NCBI GenBank assembly: GCA_026075535.2
Contig: AP026545.1
Span: forward strand, 11,098,001-11,162,000
Origin: Tricholoma matsutake
Lineage: Eukaryota; Basidiomycota; Agaricomycetes; Agaricales; Tricholomataceae
Reading direction: 5' to 3'
Length of the DNA: 64,000 nucleotides
Numbering within the stretch: the stretch's first letter is position 1; each line of letters begins with the position of its first letter. The position numbers and the translations under genes are program-made. Below the pieces are notes generated by a model that ran no database searches, was not told the DNA's origin, and saw only the letters and a list, made by a program, of their open reading frames with translations. Shown piece after piece: positions 44,268-55,822 of the stretch.

Positions 44268-44630
44268 ATGGCCAACCCTCAAACTTCCGATGTCGCGTTG
44301 CTCATCTCTATACTGTTGACGTCTGAGAAGGCCAGGTTTGGGGCCATTCAAGCTACACATGCGGCCGAAAATGAACTTCACAAGATCTTGGGCGTCAGGC
44401 CGAAAACATCATACGCGAGATCACTTGCCGAACAAGAGGCACTTGATACTATCCTAACTGCCTGTCGCCATCCTTCAGTAGCGTCAATAACACTTGCTGT
44501 GTTAGCTTCGAAGCGGGCCAGGTTCGAGGCTGTCAAAGCACAACATGCAGCGCAATCCCAAGTCGATGCTGCTTCAGCGAAGAGCTTCTTGTCTGTACGA
44601 AGATTCGTGCGCAAGGTGCTTCGATGCTAG
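44268..44630 (+). CDS. small protein with an internal duplication, unrecognised
   Basis: A 120-residue intronless frame starting MANPQTSDVALL. Two copies of one helical motif can be aligned: LTSEKARFGAIQATHAAENE (17-36) and LASKRARFEAVKAQHAAQSQ (79-98), so the protein is likely an ancient tandem duplication of about 60 residues. It is rich in Ala and charged residues, probably all helical, with a basic C-terminus (VRRFVRKVLRC). A TATA-like word lies about 35 bp upstream. Base use is balanced and CpG-containing, unlike the transposons. No family is recognised. Confidence 0.5.
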   Translation: MANPQTSDVALLISILLTSEKARFGAIQATHAAENELHKILGVRPKTSYARSLAEQEALDTILTACRHPSVASITLAVLASKRARFEAVKAQHAAQSQVDAASAKSFLSVRRFVRKVLRC

Positions 44631-45524
44631 GCTGCGCAGCGCCTCGTTTAGGTGGGCGAAGTTGATTGGGAGACAATCTCCTATTCTGCGGAATTGTGAG
44701 GTAAGAAGCTCCTGAGTTTTTCAGTTTAGCCTTCTGATGCGTCGTCGCTAGTATCAGCAGAAAGATATTTCGCTCTGATGTCGGACGGTCGACCAAATTC
44801 TGCTGTTATGCCCAAATAATACAAACCGAAGACACTTGTTCTGAAAAATGGTCTTAGTTACTAGGTGTGTTGAGAGTGGGTGGATACGCAAATCGACGCA
44901 TCCGAGTCGTTGAAATGTCGTCCTGTTTATAACATTCTTTTGATACGTACGTCCCTCTTGTCTCGTTTGCTTTGCTACGTTTCCTATATTCCATCATTTA
45001 AATATAGTATCTACCTGTAATCTATACTATCATCTCAGTCCGTTATATGAGCAGTAGATCGTGTCTTACCTTGATACATTTAATAAATCTGGGCTGAAAA
45101 GACAAGAACGTTAAATATCCTGTCATTGAAGGAATCGTTCTCGAGGGAAAGCAGGAAAAAGAGTCCCAATGTGGAAATCTAAAAGCTTGGGCTATGTGTG
45201 GCTGTGTTTCCGTGATAAATGAACCCTGAACTGATTCAGTGTTCCCTCGTTGTTTGCACATTCTAAGTACTTCCAAGTAGTGTCATGGGCCCAAAAACTG
45301 TCAAATGTGTGCTAGATTCGGACCATGGTCTACGATTCCGATCGCGGTCAGCTGGGGCTGACTCTGGCATCTTGAAAATTGTACTGCTCACCAGTCGCGT
45401 TCTATGTATCTACACTCATGCAACGATAGTACCCTGGAACGTGTGTAACATCCTTCCAGGTCGCATTTTCTACTTATCAATATGTCATCTCACGCTTAGG
45501 GTGTGTAGCGAGCACAATATCGCT
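44631..45524. other. no supported gene
   Basis: Host-like composition. The plus frame at 45285-45653 has no recognisable features and is not called. Confidence 0.35.
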
Positions 45525-45968
45525 TTATGCAGGGACCAATGGAACTGCAAAGAGCCGCGGAGTGGTTGGGAGAGGCACCCAGCCATCAACGAGGGATATC
45601 TGATCATGAGTTGCAGTGTGATAAACCTTCGACGTCACATAAAAAACGACTGATCTCATGTTCACCACCTTGTGATCAAGCGGATAGTAAAATCCGTTAA
45701 ATGGAGCAGCCCATAAGGGCAAGTTGAGGAAGAAAGCGTAAGAGGCGAGATAGGAAAGGAAACGCACCTTAGATAAGCGAAGGAGTCGGACCGGCGTGAA
45801 CGTCCGAGGAGCGCTAACCGCTTTCCCGTCACTGAGTATTGATTCATGAAAAATGTGAATTAGAAGACTGTCGCAACAACTTGAGTCTGACAATCGTCTT
45901 GACTCTTCCGTCCGTCTCCTGCGAGGCTCGTCAGTAAGTATTCGTTCAGATGCTAACCTTTTTCTCAT
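45525..45968 (-). other. open frame of 147 codons, doubtful
   Basis: The minus frame starts MRKRLASERILTDEPRRRRTE, then has a segment of moderate hydrophobicity (FLSYLASYAFFLNLPLWAAPF, split here over residues about 90-110) that could be one membrane span. No family is recognised and no splice context supports it. It could be a small membrane protein or chance. Confidence 0.25.
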
Positions 45969-46439
45969 TTTCTAGGTTTTCGTAGCTGTTCTGAAATGAC
46001 GGCTCTACGAACTCGTCCATCCCCTGCTCCCTATGCAAATTGGATGCGAGTGGTTCGTTTGGGGCTACAATGATTCAGGGGAACGCCTGGAAGCACGCAC
46101 AGCAGGGTAACTGCCAGATACACAGCCGGACGCCTCTTCATTTCCACACCTAACAACGTCCACAACGGCAGCAGACCAGAGCAAGGACGACCTAGTATCT
46201 CCACCGCAGTCGAGCAATTGCTCGCGAGGTGGAAAAGGGGATGGCCATTGACGTCGGTAGGCGTGGCATGTACCGTGTTTTGCGGGCATCATGGCATTAC
46301 AGCCAGCATTAGTAGAAAATTGGACCTACGGAATCAGAGGAGGTTGCTAAGGGGTGCAATGGTGTGTGGGTATTTCTTGCTCATTTTGTGTTTTGTTGTG
46401 AATGTTGATGATTTTGTAGGCGATTGTGAACATCCGTAG

Positions 46440-47090
46440 GATACGGGCGGGCGATGACGTATGAGCATCAGCATGTTTTCAAGCATCACTGACGGATACG
46501 GCGCTTTCTACAGGCAGGCGTGCGGGGCACATTCATGGAGGGTTGTACGTACGCATGGCGTAGCTACTAGCCTTATCTACGTTGCACAAGTACTCTTGAC
46601 TCTCTGTCGGTGCGATCATCATCACGCGTGGAACGTACAGCTACCTCCAGATGAGTGAGGTGCTGCATCTTGTTGTGTTTACGGCGTCTAGCGGGTCGCA
46701 ACTCATGGCCTGCAGTGCGTTTTCTCTTGTCGTTCTCTTTTTCTTGTTTACTGATATTCATTTGTATATCCCACCCAGATCGCCAATCTATTCGACGGAC
46801 CATCGTCGAGGATGTCCAGCACGGAAACGAGCATGTTTTTGAGGTCGATATCCTGGATCATGTCGGGTGGGCAAGCGAATCAGAAGGCCGTGTATGGGAG
46901 GGAGGGACGCACGACGGTCATGGTGACGCATAAGGTGCTGGTGGTGAGGATGTGTGATAGAGTTGTGGTGCTTGCGGAAGGTCAAATGAGGGACCAGGGG
47001 ACGTATGAAGAGTTGTTCATGTGTTTGCGCGTGATTTTTTTCGAGATCTCGTTTGGTGTTTCTTTTTCCGATTCGCTTTTCGTGCATTAG
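46440..47090 (+). pseudogene. ABC transporter (Ste6/MDR-like) pseudogene
   Basis: Plus-strand pieces in three frames match a fungal half-module. A transmembrane-domain segment (YGAFYRQACG, then VVRTHGVATSLIYVAQVLL, about 46488-46600) and EVLHLVVFTASSGSQLMA (about 46654-46707) are followed by the end of a nucleotide-binding domain. There the signature-like MSGGQANQ runs almost directly into RTTVMVTHKVLVVRMCDRVV and LAEGQMRDQGTYEELF (about 46863-47010). Walker A and B are missing by deletion. Such transporters export lipopeptides or drugs across the plasma membrane; this copy cannot. Confidence 0.7.
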
Positions 47091-47412
47091 TTTTATTATT
47101 CCTCATTAATCATTGCGGAAACTCTTCACCTCACGCATCTTACGTTCGGGATTTCGATCATTACACAGGGTTAGACGGAATAGTACAATACGGTCTACGA
47201 AATCAAGTGTAGTAGTAATGTCAAGAATGCGTTTATAAATTTTGCGAGGCGTGGCAGATAAGAATTGGCCAAAGATAACAATTCCGCGCAAAGGATCAAA
47301 AAAATTGATATGGCCTTATCAGCGGGACCTGGTTCCGCCAGACTCTCACACATACCCAAGATGTTATAAAACGGGTTATGTAACCACCAATCTACTCCAT
47401 CCAATTCTCAGG

Positions 47413-48162
47413 ATGCCCAAGCCTCTCCGTCTCGGCGTCCTCGTTCCTTCCTCCAACACCTCTCTCGAGCCACTAACCCAAGCTCTTGTCCTCTCACTCC
47501 CTTCATCAGCCCCTTTTCCCCAAGTAACCGTCCACTTCTCCCGGTTCCCCGTAACCGCCATCTCACTCTCCACCCACAACCTCTCCCAATTCGAGGACTC
47601 CATTCTCATCGCCAGTGCGCAGCTGCTCGCTCATGCGGAAGTCGACATCATCGGATGGAGCGGGACGTCGGCTGGGTGGTTGGGCTTTGATGCCGATGAG
47701 AAGTTGTGTGAAACTATCACGGCTGCGACGGGAATCCCAGCCACGACGAGCGTGTTGGCGCTGAACAAGGCGCTGAAGCTGTTGGGTACCAAGAAGTTAG
47801 GCCTCGTGACACCATATATGGATGATGTGCAGGAAGCCATCGTGCGTAATTATGCGAGCATTGGGATTGAGATAACGCCAGGGATGGAGCGCCATTTGAA
47901 CCTTACGAAGAATACTGACTTTGGGCGTATTAGCAAGGAGACTCTTGATGGAATGGTTGCCGATGTTGTTAAGGGAGGTGTGGAAGCTGTGACTACATTT
48001 TGCACAAATTTGAATGCGGCTCAGAGGGTAGAGTCTTGGGAGGAAAGGCATGGAGTGCCGGTATTGGATACAGTTAGCATAGTTATTTGGGATATGTTGA
48101 GGATACGTGGGTTTGCTGTGAAGGATGTACGTGGATGGGGCTGTGTCTTTCAGAAATCATAG
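47413..48162 (+). CDS. Asp/Glu racemase superfamily enzyme (maleate isomerase / arylmalonate decarboxylase-like)
   Basis: A 249-residue intact frame, usual length for the family. It starts MPKPLRLGVLVPSSNTSLEP, the nucleotide-free sandwich start with the P-S-S-N-T loop. Residues 83-88 (SGTSAG) occupy the first active-site loop, where racemases and maleate isomerase have a cysteine, and Cys197 (TTFCTNLNAAQ) the second. Having only the second cysteine is the arrangement of arylmalonate decarboxylase, so a one-cysteine decarboxylase or isomerase is more likely than a racemase. LDTVSIVIWDMLR ends the fold. The frame is open upstream to 47242, but that part shows no family match. Soluble, probably cytosolic. 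The only complete metabolic gene in the window. Confidence 0.85.
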   Translation: MPKPLRLGVLVPSSNTSLEPLTQALVLSLPSSAPFPQVTVHFSRFPVTAISLSTHNLSQFEDSILIASAQLLAHAEVDIIGWSGTSAGWLGFDADEKLCETITAATGIPATTSVLALNKALKLLGTKKLGLVTPYMDDVQEAIVRNYASIGIEITPGMERHLNLTKNTDFGRISKETLDGMVADVVKGGVEAVTTFCTNLNAAQRVESWEERHGVPVLDTVSIVIWDMLRIRGFAVKDVRGWGCVFQKS

Positions 48163-49300
48163 CGTCGATGAAAAACGGAACAAATGATGTCATCCACTAC
48201 ACATGTCGAATGTCTCGCCAAACCATGCAACTTTCCAAGTCATTGCTCGTGTTTTTAATGTGATAATAGCACGAGTTCGAGTAATTATAACCATCCGATG
48301 TCTAAACATGACTCCATCATTCTCCTGACGCTGATTCCAAGGAGATTTCTAAATCCAAATCGGACCTGTCCGCGCCAAGAAAGAACGATATGGGAAATTT
48401 TATTTTGATTGTGATTGATTTGTGACCAATGACATTCGTGCACAGAGTGCCCCTTGAGTGTTCCCCTGTTGGCTCTACTGAAAATAACTTGGTCCATATT
48501 CATCTGCGCATTTGAATTTTTGTTCTACTACAATTGATCTGTCTTGCTCCAAATAACTCTTGTTTAAAAGTAACTATCCACGGAGGCGTCTACCTGGCAG
48601 ATGGTCGACGTCCTAGCACAGGAGACCCGGGACGATATATTTCAGAACCGGTACCTTCTGTGTCCGGTAGAACGTGATTTACGATTACTGCGCCCCACTA
48701 AAAATTTTCGATATTGGGTTGGTAAATTTCTGATATATTTTGGCTTGTGCCAAAAAAATGACCTATTCTACTATGCCTGGTCATTGACTGAAGTCGTGTA
48801 AACTTGAACACCATGGAATTTCATGGGAGAAGAGCTCGGATAGTAACATAAACGTAAGGGAGGTACCGTCTAAGTACGTTGATAACTTCGCACGAAGTAC
48901 TAGGAGGCAATTAGGAGGCTGTATTCTGTTGGAATGGCAAGACTGACATACTCGTCGGCGAGTCGTAGACTCGTAGCCAGACAACAATTTTCAAAATGTA
49001 GATGACAGTTGATCTACTTCAATTGTAAGGCTGATACCCACACCTTAGGCATGGGTTCTTCTCTTAGTCAGAGCCTTGAAGGCCCATTTCCGGCAGCCTA
49101 TTCAGTAGAAATCCATGATACATCCGTCCAGCGGATTTCTGAAAAATGACAATAGATCTGTCAGTAGCGGATTGGGCCCATAGCAGGAAAGACTCGTGTG
49201 GGCCGAGGGTGTGATGCATCCATGTGGGCCCAGTATACAGATTCTTGGTGGCAGTAACATCTGACTCACGGCGCCGGCTAGCATGGTCACCATTTTACTA
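48163..49300. other. intergenic, with GGGCCCA and GGCGCC words at the right end
   Basis: No gene supported. From about 49060 the sequence contains TGGGCCCA-like words and GGCGCC at 49270-49275, motifs shared with 53.6 kb and 63-64 kb. Confidence 0.4.
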
Positions 49301-49539
49301 CATGGCACTAGGGCTGCGCACCGTACCGTATACGGCTGTAAGCCGTATATCAATGGCTCAATTACGGTATAAAATTGACCGTCACCCGTACCATACAGGA
49401 AAAGTCAAAATTCTCAATGGTACGGTACGGGGCCTGATACGGCCGTTAACGGCAGTACGGTACATATTCATGACTAATTTCTCATCAATTTCTATTGTTC
49501 TACATGATGTCCACATGAAACGTAATGGTTAACTTGGGG

Positions 49540-52500
49540 GAAATGAGTATTCAAAGCACTTTATCAACAGCCACACGAGAAAGCCTCAGACGCTGCTTGA
49601 CAAGCATTAATGTGTGGATAGTCTCTGGTTGCAGGCTTGCACATCGCAACGAAATAGTGTCACAGCCACCAGAGAAGATTCACTCGATGGTGACAGCAGA
49701 ACCTTGTGAAAAACAAGATGAGCATTCGAAGTTAAGTACATGGCTGAAGGACACACCAGGGATTGTCATTAAATTTCGAGCAAAGCAGTACAGGTTCAGA
49801 AATTGAGCCTGACATCCAACCCACCACTGGAGAGGCTTACATGTATTGAAATCCTCACATGGCAGCTTGAAATATTCCCTGAGTTTATCACGTACCCAAC
49901 GGTCCTTCTTCTTGAATCTTGACGTGAAGTTGACCTTAGAAGGAGAGTCATCCATGGCAGATGGTACAGTGGTGCTTGCAGCTTTGTCGAAGGAATGGGC
50001 ACAATTCACATAGTGCTCGTTGTAGTGGGCATGAAGTGACAACTTTGTGGAATCCAGGTATTCGAGGAGCTTAGGGTCATCAGCGTAATCCTGCAGCACT
50101 CCCTTGTAGGATATGCAGGGATCGAGAACTGAGTATGCTGTGAGAAAGGGTCCAAACATCAGAATAGATAATAATCGGGGAACTTACGAGCAGCCCATGT
50201 ATAGAAAGGTGATTGGTTGTACTTATAGTAGTAATCACTGAGCTTCCGGTGGGCATCAAGGAGGCCAGCCTTGATCTTGGGTGCTATGGATGTCGGAAGG
50301 TTGCGGTAAATCTGGTGGATATGTTCTTGGAGTCCCCTAAAAATCGTGTGCATCGTGGAAAGCATTGGCTGTTTGGATGTCAACATCTGCGTTGTCGCTG
50401 ACCAAAATGCCTTCAGCCAATCAGCAACTTGTGCAACCACAACCCATTCATCTTCAGCTAACTCAAGGGCACAAAGGTCACAATGGCGACCAACAAAATT
50501 GTCAATTTCCTCTTGAAATTCCAGTGCTCAACCTGTATTGCAGATGGTAGTAAGATTATCACAGTACAAAACAAAGAAAACTTATGCATCATTTGATCTG
50601 TGGAGGACCATCGTGTCTTCACATCAAGGATCAACACCAGAGGTTGTCGGAGCACATCCCCATGGGTCTTGCCATGTTGTGACATGGCTACTTGGTTGAG
50701 CCAACTCTGCTTGCATTGGGGGCTTGATCATATTGCACAGATGATTTTTCAAAGCTGCAGAAAAACATTAGTCACCCAATACAGATATGATTTGAAAGCA
50801 CCTGCCTTTTCGACTGCGGAAAGAATACTACCTGATTTATTGAGCTCAAGAGAAACTTCATCTTGCTCATCTTCATCATCTTTTCCCACAGCATCGTCAT
50901 CAGATGCACAACTTAGTGGTGCAGTAACAGAATCTTGATAGTTCCCACTCCACAATGTTGCCTTCTTATGTTCTGCAGCAGATATAGCTCCAATACCCTC
51001 GAGAAGCTATATGATTATTAGGCAACCATGTTACACAAAATGAAAGTGTTAAATATTTACTTTGAGTGCTGCAAGATGAACTGTGTGTGGCATGCAACAA
51101 AGACGAACCCACTCACTCTTCATTGAGATACCTTGCTCCTTTGCACGCCATACAATCCTGTCAACCAGAGTGTTATTATTTGATACATTGTCTGTCATAA
51201 ATGCCATAATCTGTGGCAGAAACATGTTCAAATATAACCAACCATAGACCAGAATAAATTGTGACATACCCGATGTTCACTCCCATAGTGAGTCAACATC
51301 TCCCAGGTTGCCTCCGCCATATTGGCTCCAGAATGTTCACCTTCCAATTCATGGAAATCAATAAGAAGTTCTTCTACCATGTGTTTGTTCCATAAATTCC
51401 TCGATTTTCATGTCGAAAAATCAAATTACATACCCAGTTGTCCAGCCTTTGTAACGTAGTGTGCAACAATAGCCATGAATGCATAATTATTACTTGAAGT
51501 CCACGCGTCAAGAGAAATGCTGATTTTTCCTTCGACATTTGTCTGTGAAAGCTTGTAAGACTACTTGTAAGATGTTAGCAGAAGTTTATGAACCAGGCAC
51601 ATCTGCTTTGTATCCTCGATGGTATCATCTCCCATCTTCATGATCCACCTTCTGACTGTATCACGGTGAGGAATCTTAAGGTTTGGCGAGGGGTGGTGAG
51701 TGTACATCATCAAGTCACAAAATTTGGGTTCATCGACAGTGTAAAATGGCTGATCCGTTGCAACAATCCACTTTGCCAGAAGGTCCTCGAACTTCTCCTG
51801 ATCCCATGGTCCCTTTGGAATCTCAGTTCCACTATACATGCTTAGAAAATGGTTAACTTACTGCAGCAGCTTCAACCTGCTTATTGAATGCCTTCCGAAT
51901 GTCCATGTTGGCCGATTCCAATTGGTTAAGCCACTCCGAAGCCACTCCTGGATCAAGTACCTTTTTACCTGATGCGATGTCAATCTCCTCCGCCATAATC
52001 TGGTCAGATGGACAATCCTTCATTGCAAGATAGAGGCGGTACATAACGGCCGATGCGGATTTCAAATTACCAGTTAATCCTGTTGCAGTTGTGAGCCCTG
52101 GTATGCTCAAGTGATGATGGACTCACCATTTAACAAATATTTCATCTTCTTCGTGATAGTCAGTACTTTCATAGTGCCATGAAGACACTTAAAGTGCTGG
52201 TCACCAGGAATGCCGGCTTCTCCATTTGCATTTTCTTCAACCTTCTCGTAGAAATAATAAATTGGATTTCGTGTAATCTAGGATTCGAAGAAACATGATC
52301 AAGGAAAGCAACAAGCTTCTGACAGGAACATACCACTTTTTTCTTCATTTTCCCTTGGGTATCCTTGTTGCGGCTCTCTGCATTGTCCATATCTTTGATT
52401 TCCTCAATGGAAACTGCAGCCTTGGAGTGCGTGTGCTGTCCAGAAGCGCCTTGTCCAACCGCAGGAACAGTCTTGGATGGCAAAATGTCAGCAACCTATG
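49540..52500 (-). pseudogene. hAT transposase, several exons, disrupted
   Basis: Minus-strand exons in order: a BED-like zinc-binding part near 52250 (YEKVEENANGEAGIPGDQHF, with C and H after it); a helical linker (51853-52110); the catalytic domain with ISLDAWTSSNNYAFMA near 51500 and MAFMTDNVSNNNTL near 51200; TRWSSTDQMMHK near 50600; and the C-terminal dimerisation block PLQWWVGCQAQFLNLYCFAR near 49810. This block is followed, after an intron (GTGTGT...CAAG), by GSAVTIE, a stop, then IFSGGCDTISLRCASLQ. The stop replaces an arginine (CGA to TGA) in a motif normally read as V-E-R-I-F-S. Further N-terminal frames up to 53113 are shifted. Transposase would cut at the inverted repeats; this copy is not functional. 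Confidence 0.85.
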
Positions 52501-53095
52501 ATGTTTGTCAGGATGGAAACAATGGGATTAGAAAGATGATACCTCAGCATTAGACAGAAGCATACTGTCAGAATCGCTAGATGCACTCGACACAGTTCCA
52601 GGCTGCAAAGTTCCTGGGTCCTTGTAGTCATGATCATCTTCATCTCAGGAGGCTGGCATCTCCACCATTTCAGCGTGTTGCTTGGTAGCTTTCCGAGGTT
52701 TTGCTGATTGAGGGGCCAGGAGCCATTTGACAGGGTTTCCATGCTCATCAGACTTCTGAATGCAAGAGCATCAGCCATCTTTGCACTGCATCCAGTGCGG
52801 GAGATGCGGCGCTGATCTAAACATCGAGAGAATCATTAGTCACACATATATCTGGAAAATATTGACAACATACTCGACTCTGCAGTTGGACCACTGCATG
52901 TCGGTGTCATAATGGCAGGTGCAGTGGATTTGAGAGGATCTTCATCACCTTCAGAGTGATACCAGGTAAAATCGTTGGCAGATGCTGGCTTGGAATGAGT
53001 TTGCATGATGGAGACTGGCCAACCTGGAATGTAGATGTTCTCTCTTTTATCTTGGAACACGGGAGCTTGAAGGGATGCCACAATGATGGGGCTTT

Positions 53096-53249
53096 GTCAG
53101 AGCGGGTATCCATATAAGTACTGTGACCTTCTCAAAATTAATTCGATGCCCCAGCAGACCAGAAAAATTGTGGTCAGAGCGGGTATCCATATAAGTACTG
53201 TGACCTTCTAAAAATTAATTCGACACCCCAGCAGACCAGAAAAATTGTG
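53096..53249. repeat. 77-bp tandem duplication in the hAT right end
   Basis: Two copies, 53096-53172 and 53173-53249, differ at about three bases. They lie between the start of the transposase gene and the subterminal repeats. Confidence 0.85.
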
Positions 53250-53806
53250 AACATCATTGAAACAGCTGATCGTAAAGTGAAGTTGGTAAACAAATATCAA
53301 CAATGCAATCAGCACGTGGACATGTGCAGCAATCGATTCTATCAGACTGAGATAAGGTATCAAAACTAGGTCACATTGAAAGTAAACCGTACATGCCGTC
53401 AATGGCTGTTTGCACCTGTCTGAGTATGGCTGAGTACGGCACACAAGCCATACAATGTACGGCTGTCTCACATGCATAATATCTGATCAACAGTACGGTT
53501 ACGGGACCCGTATAATTATGGCTGTGCAGCCATCAGTTATGGTAATGGTGCGCAGCCCTACATGGCACCAGCAATGATTATTACTGGTGGTAATTGCTTG
53601 ATCCGTGTGGGCCCAGTGAATAGAATTATAGCACCAGCAGCAACAATTGCCACCAGTAATTGCTAGAAAAATATGGTCTACCCTTCATGGGCGACGATTC
53701 TTGCCGCTGGTAATTACTGAAAAGATTGTAATTGCCGAAAAACGGTGCCAGCTAGCACGGTTGACATATACATTAAGCAAAATGAAAGAAGTTGCTAGTG
53801 ATAATT

Positions 53807-55314
53807 TTACGATGTCCTTGGTAAAGAATTCATCATTGTCCTGCACTTCTGCTGCATTAATTGGGCCATCTGGCACATTGCCTCATCAAGGGTGGCGAGC
53901 TGCCAGTGAAGGGCATGGTTTACTGCAATGTTGGACTTCACCATCTTGACGGCCTCACGGTAGCTGTGTTCAACAGTGTCAGAATAAGTCAAAATCTCCT
54001 ACAATCATTATTCAGCAGCTCCCGGCCAAAGTTCAGGACTTACTTGGGGGGCCTGCTGGGATGATGCCGGTGTCGATGGAGTACAACCTGGGAATACTGG
54101 ATGAATGCGGCTGGGTAACGAAAGGTGGACGGTGCACTGAGGAACATTTTGGGGAGAGCCAGGGGGGGAATGGACCTTATCTGAATCTCTCTGTGTCAAT
54201 ATTGAACTATGAGAAGATACAGGCAAGGACAATGTCGGGGTGACATGATCCAGCACAGGTTCGATATAGGCCATAGAGACATCAAGCTCCATGTCACTAC
54301 CTCAGTAAACCAGAAGTGTGCACTGTCTGCATCTGGCATGTCAACACTGGCAGGGATCTCAAGAGTGTCCACCATTTGTAATTGTGATGGTGGTGTTGCC
54401 AAATGATTAGGACTGCCAGGAATATAAAAAGTGTCTGGGTCAATGGTATGGGTATGTAGCACCATTGGGGCTCCAAAATCAACTCCAGAACAATCTGTGC
54501 CTGGCGAGTCAGGAATATGAAACATGTTCATGTCATTGTATGCCAGGGATGATGTCAAATGAGTAGTGGTGCTCGCCACTGGCGACTCAGGACTACCAGT
54601 AATATAAAACACATTGGCAGCTGGTGAGTCAGGAATATGCATGTCTAGGTCATGGTGTGCTGGCGATAGTGTCAAATGAACAGTGGTGCTTGCCACTGGC
54701 TCAGGACTACCAGGAATATAAAATGCATCGGCGGCCGGCGAGTCAGGAATATGAAACATGTCTAGGTCATGGTGTGCCAGCAATAATGTCAAATGAGCAG
54801 TGGTGCTCACCACCGGCTCAGGACTACCAGGAATATAAAACGCATTGGCGGCTGGCAAGTCAGGAATATGAAACATGTCTCGGTCATGGTGTGCTGGCGA
54901 GTCAGGAATATGAAAGAGATCTAGGTCATGGTGTGGCGGTGATGATGTCAAATGAATGGTGCTCACTGTGGGCGAGTCAGGACTACCAGGAATGTGAAAT
55001 GCATCCAAGTCAAAAGATTGGGAATTTTCGGTGGGTGGGGTTGCCAAATGGATAATATCTGCAGCCGCTTCAGAAATATCAAAAGCAAATGAGGAATGTA
55101 TTGATGAACGTGGTATGGAGAAATGAAGAGTACCATCCACCGCCGGTGAATCAGGACGTTCAGGAATATGAAAAGTGGCCAGGTCCAGATTATCTATATA
55201 CACCGCTGGTGAATCAGGACTACCAGGAATATCCAAGGCGTCGAGGTCCAGAGTGGGCATATTTGTTGGTGGCAAATTTGGCAAGTTTACTGATGAGCTG
55301 CCTGAATATTCCAT
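53807..55314 (-). pseudogene. Ile-Pro-Gly-Ser-Pro repeat protein with helical C-terminus, one frameshift
   Basis: A minus-strand frame from ATG at 55314 runs to about 54300. A second frame continues from about 54301 to 54044, and after a 45-nt intron (54043-53999, GTAAGT...TGTAG) to a stop at 53807. The first part is made of about twelve copies of [H/Y]-I-P-[G/D]-S-P with spacers; three tandem copies of an about 39-residue unit (FHIPDSPAADAFYIPGSP plus PVASTTVHLT) fill 54500-54880. The C-terminal exon is helical (REAVKMVKSNIAVNHALHWQ, then LATLDEAMCQMAQLMQQ). It is divergent from the gene at 55424, 109 bp away. No family is recognised. The repeats suggest an unstructured, possibly phosphorylated scaffold. 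Confidence 0.55.
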
Positions 55315-55423
55315 AAGACATGAAAATTGATCAACAAATGTGGTCATGTGAATTTTGAATATGGAAGTTGAAAATTTATTGACGCTATCAACTGCATCCA
55401 CCCTAAGTACAAACAGTTTTATC
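55315..55423. promoter_or_regulatory. shared upstream region of a divergent gene pair
   Basis: Only 109 bp separate the proposed starts of the minus-strand repeat protein and the plus-strand six-cysteine protein. Such spacing implies a bidirectional promoter. No clear TATA word was found. Confidence 0.4.
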
Positions 55424-55822
55424 ATGTCTTCTCAGCACACCAAATCCATGGAGCGCGCCCTCAATACATTTTTGGATGGTACTCAGATGACCGTGGATTC
55501 GAAATCCATGTTGGGCAAGTTGGTGCGTGATTTTTATTATGTCCTATGAATCTTTCTAAGAAGGCGTTGAAGTTGGATTATAGGAAAAAGGTGTTGGCGA
55601 AGGAAGCGGCGATGACGCCGTTCCTCAAACATGTGTTCAAAGTACTCCATCAGTGGGATAAGTCTGGCCCAGCGCCTTGGGAATCCATCGACCAGAGCAT
55701 ATATATTCATCAACCTTCGCTCGTCGCTGCGCCAAGCAGCACTCTCCTGGCCATGCACGTTACGCTCCAAATCCCCACCACGGCTATGCCACCCATCGTT
55801 GCTCCCAGTTCTGCAGCCACAT
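55424..55822 (+). pseudogene. six-cysteine protein gene, 5' part, cut by copia-2
   Basis: From ATG at 55424 (MSSQHTKSMERALNTF) the frame runs to 55522, then changes phase. A 38-nt unit GTGCGTGAT...TTTCTAAG (55523-55560) could be a very short intron that restores the frame at 55561 (KALKLDYRKKVL). Otherwise a one-base shift near 55545 is needed. The frame then runs to 55822, where copia-2 is inserted. This N-terminal part is helical and basic, then Ser/Thr/Pro/Ala-rich. The coding sequence resumes in the same phase at 61585. Confidence 0.65.
55818..55822. repeat. copia-2 target-site duplication, left
   Basis: CACAT, repeated at 61580-61584. Confidence 0.95.

Larger units (their letters stand above)
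49309..53560 (-). mobile_element. hAT transposon, near full length, 4.25 kb
   Basis: Terminal inverted repeats TAGGGCTGCGCACC (49309-49322 and complement 53547-53560) are flanked by a perfect 8-bp duplication CATGGCAC (49301-49308, 53561-53568). TACGGT/ACCGTA words crowd both ends (49323-49465, 53390-53540). The transposase gene runs on the minus strand and has a few stops. The perfect target duplication and mild decay indicate a fairly recent copy. Confidence 0.93.

Noticed and set aside
45285..45653. 122-codon plus frame
   Set aside because: No domain, composition or splice context supports it, and it overlaps another doubtful frame on the minus strand.
47242..47412. N-terminal 57-codon extension of the racemase-family gene
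   Set aside because: The family homology begins at MPKPLRLGVL. The extension has no matching features and includes likely promoter and leader sequence.
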